A DNA stretch of 64,000 bases, taken from Denitratimonas yunnanensis (SeqCode) (GTDB taxonomy: Bacteria; Pseudomonadota; Gammaproteobacteria; Xanthomonadales; Xanthomonadaceae). The stretch spans positions 124,001-188,000 of the forward strand of contig JAPMLR010000004.1 in assembly GCA_026410415.1 (NCBI GenBank), read 5' to 3'. A program made the translations under genes and the position numbers. Positions 36,273 through 45,378 of this stretch are shown here, in pieces. The notes under the pieces were generated by a model, which saw only the letters and a list, made by a program, of their open reading frames with translations, was not told the origin of the DNA and searched no databases. The number at the start of each line of letters is the position of its first letter. Position 1 is the first letter of the stretch.

Positions 36273-39200
36273 ATGAATTTCTTCAAGAATCCATTGCTAC
36301 TGACGTCGTTCATTGCGGCACTGGTGTTCATGACGGGAGTGTCCTCGCCCGCATTGGCCGACGCGCCACCAGTATCCCAGGAGCCCTTGAGTGTAGGTGT
36401 TGGGCAGGCGGCACCACCGCTCAACATGCTGGTCATGGGGCGCGATCACAAGCTGTATTACGAAGCCTACAACGATGCGTCGGATTTGAATGGCGATGGC
36501 ATCATCGACGTGGGCTACAAAGGCTACCTCCTCGCCAATCAAGGCGGGATTGATTACTACGGTTATTTCGACTCGTATCGGTGTTATACCTATGCAGAGG
36601 GTTCGTTGAGGTTTGAGCCGGGGGCTGCGGCTCCGAACAAGACATGCCCGGGGGCCGGGCAGTGGAGCGGTGACTTCCTGAACTATCTCACGACATCCCG
36701 AATGGATGCCGTGCGCAAAGTGCTTTACGGCGGCTATCGATCCACCGACACGGCCAGCCTCACCGTTCTGGAGCGTGCATACATTCCACAGGAGTCCCAT
36801 TCCTGGGGCAAGGAATATACAAGCACGGCAGTGGATGGCTATGACATCGCAAATTACGCACCTTTGACCCAGCCCTTCGAAGGACGGCGTCATTTGTTCA
36901 CCAACGTAACCTTGTTGAACAACGCGAACAGGGGGCCGTTGCTTCGAGTTCTGAATGACACCAGTTGGCGCGTCTGGGATTGGTCGGGGCGTTGGAGTTC
37001 GGATACTGGTGTTTCGGATACCAATTGTGGCGTGAGTACGTCGTCACCTTGTGCTTCCGCCGGCGGTAGTCGGCCTCACCCAGGACATCCAGGAAATCGA
37101 ATTGAGTTTGATGGCATAGAGACCGAATACGCAGTCGCGGACAATCGGTTCGGTGCAGCGCAAACAAATACCATTGACTGTTCATCGAATTGCAATACCT
37201 CGGGTGCTGGGACGCAGGATAATTTCCTCACTGTAGCGACGGCTAGTTTTACGACTGTTGACCATAACCAGGCGGCAGGCAGTTACGAGTTCTGCGTCGA
37301 TGGCGATGACGCAGTAGATGTCCAGATTTCCAGCGCGAATGGAGTCGTGCTCGGTAGCGCGGGATATTACGGCGGGCATGGGTTGGGCAATCATTGCACT
37401 GGAAATCCCCCGGCGGGGCGTTCAACAGGTGCGATTGCTCTTGCCAGAAACAGCACATACAACATCAAATTTCGGCATGAAGAGATGGACGGGGGGGAAG
37501 GCTTCCGCTTGTGGTGGCGAAAGACAGGTCCAAATAGGGCGTTTGACTGGCAAGTGTTTGATCGCAATTCCAACGCGGCAAACAATAAAACAACAAATCA
37601 TGCTAGATTTTCAGTGAGTTTTTATAACTTGAGGCCTGCTCAGGGGCAGTCTGTTATTAAGGATTATGTGGCAAGAGTTGTTGCGTGCGATCAGGCTGGC
37701 GCGGGATGCAAGCAGTATCCCAACGGCAATTACAAGCCAGTGGGGATTCTTCATCAATACGGTGAGGAAGACCGGATGATGTTCGGGTTGTTGACTGGGT
37801 CCTACGCCAGCAACACGCAAGGTGGCGTGTTGCGCAAGAACATGTCCAGCTTCTCGAACGAAGTCAACGCGGCGGATGGAACATTCAATTCCGCGGTCAA
37901 CGGAATCGTCAAGACGATCAACAATTTCCGTGTCATCGGGCTCGGGAGTGGATTCACCTACAACATCGACTGTGGATTGAGCAGCCCGAATCGCGGTTGG
38001 GTCAACAACAGGCCCATCAACAATGGCGAGTGCTTGATGTGGGGCAATCCGATCGCGGAAATGATGTATGAAACATTGCGTTATTTCGCGGGCGCGGGTT
38101 CTCCACGGACGGAATTCAACATCGCTGCAAACGCAGTTGATTCACAGGCACCATTGAGCTTGCCTCTCCCGTCGTGGCAGCGGCCGTATTCCTCCGGCGA
38201 GGGCGGAGGCAATGACGGAAATGGCTACCTGCGTTGTGCCACGCCTGTCATGACCGTGATCAGCGATATCAATCCCTCGTATGACGGCCAACTTCCCGGC
38301 AGTCGGTGGGATCCAATCAGTGGTGCTTCCGACCCGGCCCCAGTCAACTCGCTGAATGTGTCCACCGTGGTGGATCAGATCTGGCAACTGGAGGGTGGCG
38401 GTACAAAGAACGTATTCATTGGAGAGTCCGGGGGGGGCGGCAACAACGCACCCACGCCCAAGTCGGCGTCCAACTTCAGCAGCCTCCGCGGGTTGTCGCC
38501 GGAGGAACCGAGCAAAATGGGTACCTATTATTCGGCGGCGGTTTCGAGGTTTGGTGCGACCAATGAAATCGGTGGCGACAAGCGATTGATGAGTTACGTT
38601 GTTGCATTGTCCTCTCCGCTTCCCACATGGAAATTCGATTTTGGTGAAGGTCAGAACAAGCGAACCATCACAGTGGTTCCTTTCGCGAAATCAACAAGCG
38701 GCACATGGGGCGGAACCATCGATCCGAATTCGAACTTTCAGCCCACCAACCAGATCGTCGACTATTACGTCGAGGAGCTGAGCGAGAATCGCATGGTCTT
38801 CAGCATCAACTACGAAGATACCGAGCAGGGCGCCGACCACGATCTGGATGCCGTTACCCGTTATACCTTTGAAAAACTCAATGATCGACTGAGGGTTACG
38901 TTGCGATCGACATTTGCTGCTGGCGGAATCCATCAATACATGGGCTATGTGGTTTCCGGCAGCACCAAGGATGGCGTTTATATCGACGTCAAGGACTCCG
39001 ATACGGGGACGCCGGTTTCATATCGGCTCAATACTCCCCAGGGACGGGATCCTGGGTACTGTGACCCCCCGGTGGGCCCGCGCCCGAGTGATTGCAACAA
39101 CCTTGGTCTTGACAGTGTAAGGGAGTTCTTGCCAAGTGCTGGAGGGGCGGCAGAGTTGCTGGAGTCTCCGCTTTGGTACGCAGCTAAATATGGACGTCCC

Positions 39201-41300
39201 GCAGAGCATGATTGGGATGAAGATAATGATGGGACACCAGATAATTATTTCCTTGTCACCAATGCGAATACATTGAAGGATCAGCTCGACAAGGCGTTTG
39301 CGCAGATCATCCAGGATACTCAGAACAGCGGCGGTGTCGCGGCCAGTGGAGCACGCGCGACGGTGGATCTCATGGCCTACGTGCCTGAGTACACGACTAC
39401 CGACTGGACTGGTGACCTGAGAGCACACAAACTGGATCCGGCAACCGGTGCGTTGCGGCCGATGCTCTGGAGCGCTAAAGCAAAGCTCGAGAGCATTTCA
39501 AATAGCGCCATTACGAGCCAAGTGGGGCGAAAGGTGTATTATATCGACGCCACCGAAAATCAGCGAAAAGATTTTTTGGTGGGTGGCTCAGGCTTGGGAG
39601 TGGATGCGGACGTTCCGGTAAAGTTGGGTATCGACGCCGTTACTGCTTTGGCCGGCGCTTCGACTGAGGACTGGGTGAATTATCTGCGTGGCGACCATCG
39701 CAGGGAGCAGGCGAACGGTGGTCCGTTCCGTAACAGGAGTTCACGCATTGGTGATATATTCTCTCAGCCGGTGGTGCTGGATAAGGCGTCGTATGGATAC
39801 ACCTACCTCCCCGGTGACGAAGGTAGCGATTATGAAGCGTTTGTTGCCGGCAAGGAGGATCGTGTTGCGGTAGCTTTCGTCGCATCCAACGATGGCTACC
39901 TGCACGCGTTCAATGCGAGTGATGACGCCGCCAACGGAGGTCGCGAACTTTTTGCCATTGCACCGTTTGGCGTATTGAGTAACATGGCTCAGTTGGGCAG
40001 CCCCTCCTATGCCCATCGCTTCTACGTGGATGGTTCCCCCACCCAAGGTGATGCCTATCTGGGTGGGGCTTGGAAAACGGTCTTAGTTGGTTCGCTGGGT
40101 GCCGGTGGCCGCTCGGTCTATGCACTGGATGTGACCGATCCGGCGAATGGCGAAGCCGGCTGGGATGTGCTGTGGGAGTATTCGGAAGCCGATCTTGGGC
40201 TGACGATGGGTTCGCCGAAGATAGCGCGCTTGCCCAATGGTAAATGGGCGGCGATCTTCGGCGGTACCGGGTATGCAACGACCAACAATAAGGCTCACCT
40301 GTATATCGTCGATCTCGAGACCGGCGATTTAATACAGAAGATCGCGGTCAATGACGAAGGGACCGACGACCTTCCCAATGGTCTCGCCACACCGTCCGTC
40401 ATTGACCTCAATGGTGATGGCATTACGGATATCGTTTATGCAGGCGACTATTATGGAAACTTGTGGAAGTTCGATCTGACGGCATCCGGGACGACGTTGA
40501 ATGTTGCGAGCAGGAAGCTGTTCACTGCTGTCGATACTGTTAGTGACGCGACGGCCAACAAGGTTCGGCAGCCCATCACGGGTGGCGTGACTGCCTCCAT
40601 ACATCCGGTGCGTGGGCAGTTGGTATTCTTCGGGACAGGGCGCTACATGCTTGAGGGCGACAATGCTGCACCTGTGGCGTCCGATCAGGTTCAAAGTTTT
40701 TATGCCATCTGGGACGACAACGGGGCGGCGGTATCGCGTGACAGTCTCGTGGAGCAAACCTTCATCAGTGCTCCAGGGGGGAGGGGTACGTCCAGCAATA
40801 CCGTGAGTTGGGGTATCCATAAGGGCTGGTACATCGATTTGATGACGGGCGGATCCGGGAACGGCGAACGCTTCATCGGCCAGCCGACTGTGGCACTGGG
40901 GCGTGTGTTCTTTACCAGCTTCGTGTCCCAGGGAGATGAGTGTGAGCCAGGCGGCACGAATTGGATCAATTCTCTATGGGCTACCTCAGGCATGGGTGGG
41001 CTGGGGAATGGTGGCGCCTCTCAGCCATTGACCGGTTCCAGCGGTCCAATCATGAGTGCGATCACGATCGTCACCGGCAGAACCGGTGGCGACGAGGGAA
41101 CTGGAGGGTGTGCGCCGGGTGACGAAAGCTGCGTGGAGCCCGGCCCTACGGACGGCGATGGAGATGGGGAGAATGATACTGATCTGGGGCTGGCCACCCC
41201 TCGTGGATGTATCGTCAGTGTGGATATGCTGACCGCTGTGGGCTTGAATCCTTTACTCCGACTATCGTGCGGTCGGCAGTCCTGGCGTCAGCTTCAATAG
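36273..41300 (+). CDS. pilY1: Type IV pilus tip adhesin PilY1 with PA14-like insertion
   Basis: PilY1 caps the pilus tip, supports pilus biogenesis and mediates attachment. The 1675-aa product is long for the family, with a signal peptide at about 1-29. An N-terminal von Willebrand-like region contains a D-x-N-x-D-G motif at 71-79. A PA14-like domain at about 325-430 (G-S-Y-E-F-C-V-D-G-D-D and later G-G-E-G-F-R-L-W-W) interrupts it. The C-terminal beta-propeller includes Y-L-R-G-D at about 1137-1141 and a calcium-loop D-L-N-G-D-G-I-T-D at 1378-1386. The last 100 residues are Gly/Asp-rich. I chose the ATG at 36273; an earlier in-frame ATG at 36177 lacks a signal peptide. Confidence 0.92.
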   Translation: MNFFKNPLLLTSFIAALVFMTGVSSPALADAPPVSQEPLSVGVGQAAPPLNMLVMGRDHKLYYEAYNDASDLNGDGIIDVGYKGYLLANQGGIDYYGYFDSYRCYTYAEGSLRFEPGAAAPNKTCPGAGQWSGDFLNYLTTSRMDAVRKVLYGGYRSTDTASLTVLERAYIPQESHSWGKEYTSTAVDGYDIANYAPLTQPFEGRRHLFTNVTLLNNANRGPLLRVLNDTSWRVWDWSGRWSSDTGVSDTNCGVSTSSPCASAGGSRPHPGHPGNRIEFDGIETEYAVADNRFGAAQTNTIDCSSNCNTSGAGTQDNFLTVATASFTTVDHNQAAGSYEFCVDGDDAVDVQISSANGVVLGSAGYYGGHGLGNHCTGNPPAGRSTGAIALARNSTYNIKFRHEEMDGGEGFRLWWRKTGPNRAFDWQVFDRNSNAANNKTTNHARFSVSFYNLRPAQGQSVIKDYVARVVACDQAGAGCKQYPNGNYKPVGILHQYGEEDRMMFGLLTGSYASNTQGGVLRKNMSSFSNEVNAADGTFNSAVNGIVKTINNFRVIGLGSGFTYNIDCGLSSPNRGWVNNRPINNGECLMWGNPIAEMMYETLRYFAGAGSPRTEFNIAANAVDSQAPLSLPLPSWQRPYSSGEGGGNDGNGYLRCATPVMTVISDINPSYDGQLPGSRWDPISGASDPAPVNSLNVSTVVDQIWQLEGGGTKNVFIGESGGGGNNAPTPKSASNFSSLRGLSPEEPSKMGTYYSAAVSRFGATNEIGGDKRLMSYVVALSSPLPTWKFDFGEGQNKRTITVVPFAKSTSGTWGGTIDPNSNFQPTNQIVDYYVEELSENRMVFSINYEDTEQGADHDLDAVTRYTFEKLNDRLRVTLRSTFAAGGIHQYMGYVVSGSTKDGVYIDVKDSDTGTPVSYRLNTPQGRDPGYCDPPVGPRPSDCNNLGLDSVREFLPSAGGAAELLESPLWYAAKYGRPAEHDWDEDNDGTPDNYFLVTNANTLKDQLDKAFAQIIQDTQNSGGVAASGARATVDLMAYVPEYTTTDWTGDLRAHKLDPATGALRPMLWSAKAKLESISNSAITSQVGRKVYYIDATENQRKDFLVGGSGLGVDADVPVKLGIDAVTALAGASTEDWVNYLRGDHRREQANGGPFRNRSSRIGDIFSQPVVLDKASYGYTYLPGDEGSDYEAFVAGKEDRVAVAFVASNDGYLHAFNASDDAANGGRELFAIAPFGVLSNMAQLGSPSYAHRFYVDGSPTQGDAYLGGAWKTVLVGSLGAGGRSVYALDVTDPANGEAGWDVLWEYSEADLGLTMGSPKIARLPNGKWAAIFGGTGYATTNNKAHLYIVDLETGDLIQKIAVNDEGTDDLPNGLATPSVIDLNGDGITDIVYAGDYYGNLWKFDLTASGTTLNVASRKLFTAVDTVSDATANKVRQPITGGVTASIHPVRGQLVFFGTGRYMLEGDNAAPVASDQVQSFYAIWDDNGAAVSRDSLVEQTFISAPGGRGTSSNTVSWGIHKGWYIDLMTGGSGNGERFIGQPTVALGRVFFTSFVSQGDECEPGGTNWINSLWATSGMGGLGNGGASQPLTGSSGPIMSAITIVTGRTGGDEGTGGCAPGDESCVEPGPTDGDGDGENDTDLGLATPRGCIVSVDMLTAVGLNPLLRLSCGRQSWRQLQ

Positions 41301-41318
41301 AGCACGGCGCGATTCAGA

Positions 41319-41338
41319 GCCGGCAGTATTGCCGGCTT
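41319..41338 (+). other. Hairpin between pilY1 and pilE
   Basis: AGCCGGCA (41319-41326) and TGCCGGCT (41331-41338) form a perfect 8-bp stem with a GTAT loop, but only a few T follow. It lies in the 76-nt spacer. It could be a weak terminator or an mRNA-stabilising hairpin separating pilE from the operon. Confidence 0.45.
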
Positions 41339-41376
41339 TGTGACCGATTAGATGTTCAATCAAAGGAGTGCGGCAG

Positions 41377-41772
41377 GTGCATCGTAATTTTGCAACGCGG
41401 GCCCAGAGACATGGGTTTACGCTAATAGAGTTGATGGTGGTGGTAGCGATCATTAGCATTCTTGCGGCCATTGCCTATCCGTCCTATATGGAATACGTCA
41501 GGAAGGCGCGGAGAACCCAGGCGCAATCAGACATGATGGAGACAGTGCAGAAGGCCGAGCGTTACTTCTCGGCTCGAAACTCATACGCTGGATTTTCAGA
41601 TATCAGCAGCTCTCAAGCGACCTTCTACACGATATCTTTTGTCGCAGATCCAACCGCAACAGCGTTCACTCTTCAGGCCGAACCAACCGGGGGGCAGAGC
41701 GGTGACAAATGTGGAACCATGAGCATCAATCAGGCTGGAACGAAAACCGCCGATGAAGGCAGTTGCTGGTAG
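41377..41772 (+). CDS. pilE: Type IV pilin PilE
   Basis: A 131-aa pilin-like protein with a short basic leader. It is cleaved at G|F-T-L-I-E-L-M and followed by the long hydrophobic helix V-V-V-A-I-I-S-I-L-A-A-I-A-Y-P-S-Y. The C-terminal D-region has two Cys (K-C-G-T and G-S-C-W). I chose the GTG at 41377, eight bases after AAAGGAG. A GTG nine bases earlier would overlap that site. It is the last gene of the cluster and is followed by a terminator. PilE here is a minor pilin; the major pilin gene is not in the window. Confidence 0.9.
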   Translation: MHRNFATRAQRHGFTLIELMVVVAIISILAAIAYPSYMEYVRKARRTQAQSDMMETVQKAERYFSARNSYAGFSDISSSQATFYTISFVADPTATAFTLQAEPTGGQSGDKCGTMSINQAGTKTADEGSCW

Positions 41773-41803
41773 CGCACTGTGGGCTTCCGCATGTTCCTTT
41801 CCG

Positions 41804-41830
41804 GCCCGGCGCAAGCCGGGCTTTGCTTTT
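41804..41830 (+). terminator. Intrinsic terminator of the pilus operon
   Basis: The stem GCCCGGC (41804-41810) pairs with GCCGGGC (41815-41821) around a GCAA tetraloop and is followed by TTTGCTTTT. Confidence 0.82.
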
Positions 41831-41914
41831 GGGTATATGGGCAGATACGAACCCGATCAACGATAATGCCCATTGCACCGCGCCGCTCCCGCGCGCGGAT
41901 GAGGCGAGTGAGTG

Positions 41915-43150
41915 ATGAGTGCAGCATTTGTTCCTGTGCGCAGGCGCACGCTGAAGGCCGTTGTGGGTGGTGTTGCGGTAGGTGGCGATGCGCCGGTGGT
42001 CGTGCAGTCGATGACCAATACCGATACCGCCGATATCGCATCGACAGTGAAGCAGGTGGCGCAGCTGTGGCGCGCCGGTTCCGAGTTGGTTCGGCTGACG
42101 GTCAACAATGCGGAGGCGGCTGCAGCGGTACCGCGTATCCGTGACAAGTTGGCGATGATGGGGGTGGAGGTGCCGCTGATCGGCGATTTCCACTACAACG
42201 GCCATCAGTTGCTGACGGATGAGCCGGCCGCCGCCGAAGCGCTGGCCAAGTACCGCATCAATCCGGGCAATGTCGGTTTCGGGCGCAAGCGCGACACGCA
42301 GTTCGCGACGCTGATCGAACTGGCATGCCGATACAACAAGCCAGTGCGCATCGGTGCGAACTGGGGCTCGCTGGATCAGGCCTTGGCGGCGCGTCTGATG
42401 GACGAGAACGCACAACGTTCGCAACCTTGGGAGGCCGCTGCGGTCTTGCGCGAGGCGCTGATTCGTTCCGCCCTGGATTCTGCGGAACGTGCGGTGGAGT
42501 TGGGGCTGGCGCCGGAGCGGATCGTGCTGTCGTGCAAGGTTTCCGGGGTGCAGGATCTGATTGCGGTGTATCGCGACCTTGCGTCGCGTTGCGCCTATCC
42601 GCTGCATCTGGGTCTTACCGAAGCCGGCTTGGGCAGCAAGGGGATCGTGGCTTCTACCGCGGCATTGGCGGTGCTGTTGCAGGAAGGTATCGGCGATACC
42701 ATCCGCATTTCGCTCACACCCGAGCCGGAGCAGTCGCGCACCCAGGAAGTGATCGTGGCGCAGGAACTGCTCCAGACGATGGGTCTGCGTGCGTTCACGC
42801 CGCAAGTGACGGCGTGTCCGGGCTGCGGGCGCACGACATCCACCTTCTTCCAGCACCTGGCCAAGACGGTGCAGGAGCATGTGCGCGAACAGATGCCGGT
42901 GTGGAAGATTGCCCATCCCGGGGCGGAAAACATGACCTTGGCGGTGATGGGTTGCATCGTCAACGGCCCGGGCGAATCGCGGTATGCCAACATCGGCATT
43001 TCGCTGCCGGGCACGGGCGAGGCTCCGACCGCGCCGGTGTTCATCGATGGCGAGAAGGCGGTGACACTGCGTGGCGAGAATATTGCCCAGGAGTTCGTCG
43101 CCCTGATCGACGATTACGTGAAAACGCGCTACAGGCCGGGAATGGAGTGA
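41915..43150 (+). CDS. ispG: 4-hydroxy-3-methylbut-2-enyl-diphosphate synthase (IspG)
   Basis: An iron-sulfur enzyme of the MEP isoprenoid pathway that reduces MEcPP to HMBPP. The 411-aa product has the TIM-barrel start Q-S-M-T-N-T-D-T. The C-terminal cluster site is formed by C-P-G-C-G-R and G-C-I-V-N-G-P-G-E. The short bacterial form (no central insert) is seen. I chose the ATG at 41915, just inside the GTG at 41912. It is a stand-alone gene convergent on the diguanylate cyclase. Confidence 0.96.
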   Translation: MSAAFVPVRRRTLKAVVGGVAVGGDAPVVVQSMTNTDTADIASTVKQVAQLWRAGSELVRLTVNNAEAAAAVPRIRDKLAMMGVEVPLIGDFHYNGHQLLTDEPAAAEALAKYRINPGNVGFGRKRDTQFATLIELACRYNKPVRIGANWGSLDQALAARLMDENAQRSQPWEAAAVLREALIRSALDSAERAVELGLAPERIVLSCKVSGVQDLIAVYRDLASRCAYPLHLGLTEAGLGSKGIVASTAALAVLLQEGIGDTIRISLTPEPEQSRTQEVIVAQELLQTMGLRAFTPQVTACPGCGRTTSTFFQHLAKTVQEHVREQMPVWKIAHPGAENMTLAVMGCIVNGPGESRYANIGISLPGTGEAPTAPVFIDGEKAVTLRGENIAQEFVALIDDYVKTRYRPGME

Positions 43151-43223
43151 GTGCTCGAGGCTGTGCGCTGATGTCGCGCGAATCGGATCGTGCTGCCGGT
43201 GAGGGCGTGCGCACAAGCGCGAT

Positions 43224-44111
43224 CTAGGCCGTCACCACCCGATTCCGACCGCTTTGTTTGGCGCGGTAGAGCGCTTTGTCGGCGGCGCGCATCAGCGACG
43301 GGCGGTCGGGGAGGGCGGTGCCGTGCTGAGCCAGACCGATGCTGATGGTGATCGGGCTGCTGATGCCGACGTGAGAGTACGTGATGGTTTCCACTGCCTG
43401 ACGCATCGCCTGCATGTGCGCGAGGGCTTCCTCGCGGGACAGTTCTGGAATCAGCAATGCGAATTCCTCGCCACCGATGCGGCCTGCGACATCCTGCGTA
43501 TGCATGTTGTGGCGGATCGTGCGGGCGACCTGACGCAGCACCTGATCGCCTGTTTGGTGGCCATGGGTGTCGTTGATGCGCTTGAACAGATCCACGTCGA
43601 GTATGGCGAGCGCCAATGGCAACTGGTTGCGGATGGCGCGGACCAGTTCGCGTTCGAGGATTTCGATGAACTGGCGGCGATTGTAGAACCCGGTCAGCTC
43701 GTCGTGGCTGGCGAGTTGGTGGACTTCCTCGTGATAACGCGCCTCGACGCTGGCGTCGCCGATGAACTTGAGGATGCTTTCGCCGATGGTGAGGTGGTCG
43801 CCATCGGCGAGATCGGCGACTTCGACCATGCGATCGTTGAGTCGGGTCGCATTGGTCGAACCCAGATCGCGAACGCGATAGCGGTTGTTCTCGGCCCAGA
43901 TCTCGCAATGCCTGCGTGACACCGATGCATGCAGGATGTGCAAGTCGCAGGCATGGTCTCGACCCACGACGATGGGCACATCGAGGATATCCACACGTTT
44001 GCCCAAGCCCTCGCCGTGGATCACGACAAGGCAGGCCGCCTGCGCCTCGGGCCGATTCGGGCCGGAGGACAGGATCGTGCGCTGAGTGGTGTCGGGGTCG
44101 CGCGGGTCCAT
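43224..44111 (-). CDS. Diguanylate cyclase with N-terminal FHA domain
   Basis: This protein probably makes the second messenger c-di-GMP. The 295-aa product has an FHA domain (about 25-120; V-G-R-D motif, S-R-R-H, D-L-G-S-T-N) that binds phosphothreonine peptides. A GGDEF domain follows (about 125-290), with the active form G-G-E-E-F and the D-V-D-L-F-K and H-D-x-L-T-G-F-Y-N-R motifs intact. The position of the inhibitory I-site RxxD reads H-T-Q-D, so product inhibition may be lost. I chose the ATG at 44111, the first in frame. The FHA domain may link it to Ser/Thr kinases such as the one at 17916-20399, which is speculation. Confidence 0.9.
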   Translation of the reverse strand: MDPRDPDTTQRTILSSGPNRPEAQAACLVVIHGEGLGKRVDILDVPIVVGRDHACDLHILHASVSRRHCEIWAENNRYRVRDLGSTNATRLNDRMVEVADLADGDHLTIGESILKFIGDASVEARYHEEVHQLASHDELTGFYNRRQFIEILERELVRAIRNQLPLALAILDVDLFKRINDTHGHQTGDQVLRQVARTIRHNMHTQDVAGRIGGEEFALLIPELSREEALAHMQAMRQAVETITYSHVGISSPITISIGLAQHGTALPDRPSLMRAADKALYRAKQSGRNRVVTA

Positions 44112-44156
44112 GCGGAAGAGTACGCTAGTGAAGGGGGAATCATCGCGCAAAACCGA

Positions 44157-44298
44157 TCGTCATGGCGAGCCGGATTCGTTACGCGCGCCAAGACGTCCCG
44201 TCGCGCACGCAGGCGCGACCTGCGGCAGGTTGTCGCATCCGCAGGTCGGGGTCACACCCCCGACGCGGTTTTCCGACGCCGCAACCGGGAAGGGCTTC
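44157..44298. repeat. REP-bearing spacer
   Basis: This spacer contains a hairpin GCAGG-CGCGA-CCTGC near 44206 and a REP-like unit GCAG + GTCGGGG-TCACAC-CCCCGAC at 44241-44264 (head changed from GTAG). No gene is seen in the rest. Confidence 0.6.
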
Positions 44299-45237
44299 TT
44301 ACCCGGAAAGTTTGCTGTGCGAGCCGACTTCCGGATCGGTGATCGTCTGGCGCGCGAGTTTCGCTTCCCGCAGCGCGATGTAATAGTTCGATCCGAGCAC
44401 GATGGCGGCGCCGATCACGGTCCAGCGATCCACGATTTCACCGAACAGAAGCCAACCATAGAACCCGACCACCAGTACCTGCACGAAGGTGATCGGAGTC
44501 AGCAGCGACGCATCGCCGAGTTTGAGCGCACGGGTCCAGAGCATGTGGCCGGACGTGCCGAAGAATCCGGCGAGGATGATCCACAGCCAGGTGATGCCCT
44601 GGGGCCACTCCCACACCCACAGTGCCGGCAGCAACGACATCGGTATCCACAGCAGCGAGGTGTAAAGCACGATGGCATCGGCTTTCTCCGTGCGCGAGAG
44701 CAGCTTGATGCTGATGGCCACCCAGCCGCTCAACGCGGCGGCTGCCAAGGCGATCAGCGCGTGCATGCTGAAGGATGTTGCGCCGGGTCGGACGATCACC
44801 AGCACGCCTATGAAGCCGATGATGACCGCACTCCAGCGACGGACGCGCACCACCTCGCCAAGAATCAGCACTGCGCCGATGGTGACGAACAGCGGTGTAG
44901 CGTAGGAGATCGAAACTGCCTGCGCCAGCGGCAGGTGCACAATGGCCCAGAAGCCGCACAGCATCGAACATATCCCGACGGCACAGCGCACCACATACAG
45001 CGGCAGCTTGCTGGTGCGCAGCAGGCCGGGGCCGTGCCGGAACAGCAGAGGCAGCGCGAATGCGAAGCCGAACAGGTTGCGGAAAAACGCGATCTCGAAC
45101 GGATGCAGTTGCGCCGAAGCGTAGCGGATCGTCACGGCCATGCTGCCGAACATGACGGTGCTGCCAAGCATCAGCAGGATGGCGCGGCGCAGGTCACGCT
45201 GGGCGGAAGAAGGGCTCGCAAGAGGTTCGGAAGACAT
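44299..45237 (-). CDS. EamA/DMT-family transporter
   Basis: A 312-aa inner-membrane protein with about ten hydrophobic helices arranged as two EamA repeats. The first ends near G-A-V-L-I-L-G-E and the second near F-G-E-I-V-D-R. The E-x-A-F-F-R-N-L-F motif near the N-terminus is typical of RhaT/YdcZ-type DMT exporters. Substrate is unknown. It lies between the FHA-GGDEF gene and murB, in the same orientation as both but with spacers of more than 130 nt. Confidence 0.88.
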   Translation of the reverse strand: MSSEPLASPSSAQRDLRRAILLMLGSTVMFGSMAVTIRYASAQLHPFEIAFFRNLFGFAFALPLLFRHGPGLLRTSKLPLYVVRCAVGICSMLCGFWAIVHLPLAQAVSISYATPLFVTIGAVLILGEVVRVRRWSAVIIGFIGVLVIVRPGATSFSMHALIALAAAALSGWVAISIKLLSRTEKADAIVLYTSLLWIPMSLLPALWVWEWPQGITWLWIILAGFFGTSGHMLWTRALKLGDASLLTPITFVQVLVVGFYGWLLFGEIVDRWTVIGAAIVLGSNYYIALREAKLARQTITDPEVGSHSKLSG

Positions 45238-45378
45238 GGTGATAACACTATGGGTGTCGGAAGCCGGGCAGGCGAGGGCCTTTAGGCATGCTCGGACGTT
45301 GTCGTTCAGGGGGCGTCGCGGGAGCCGTCGATTGTCCGGTTCGGCATGCCACCGGCGCGGGCCGGAGGGCGGTCGTGC

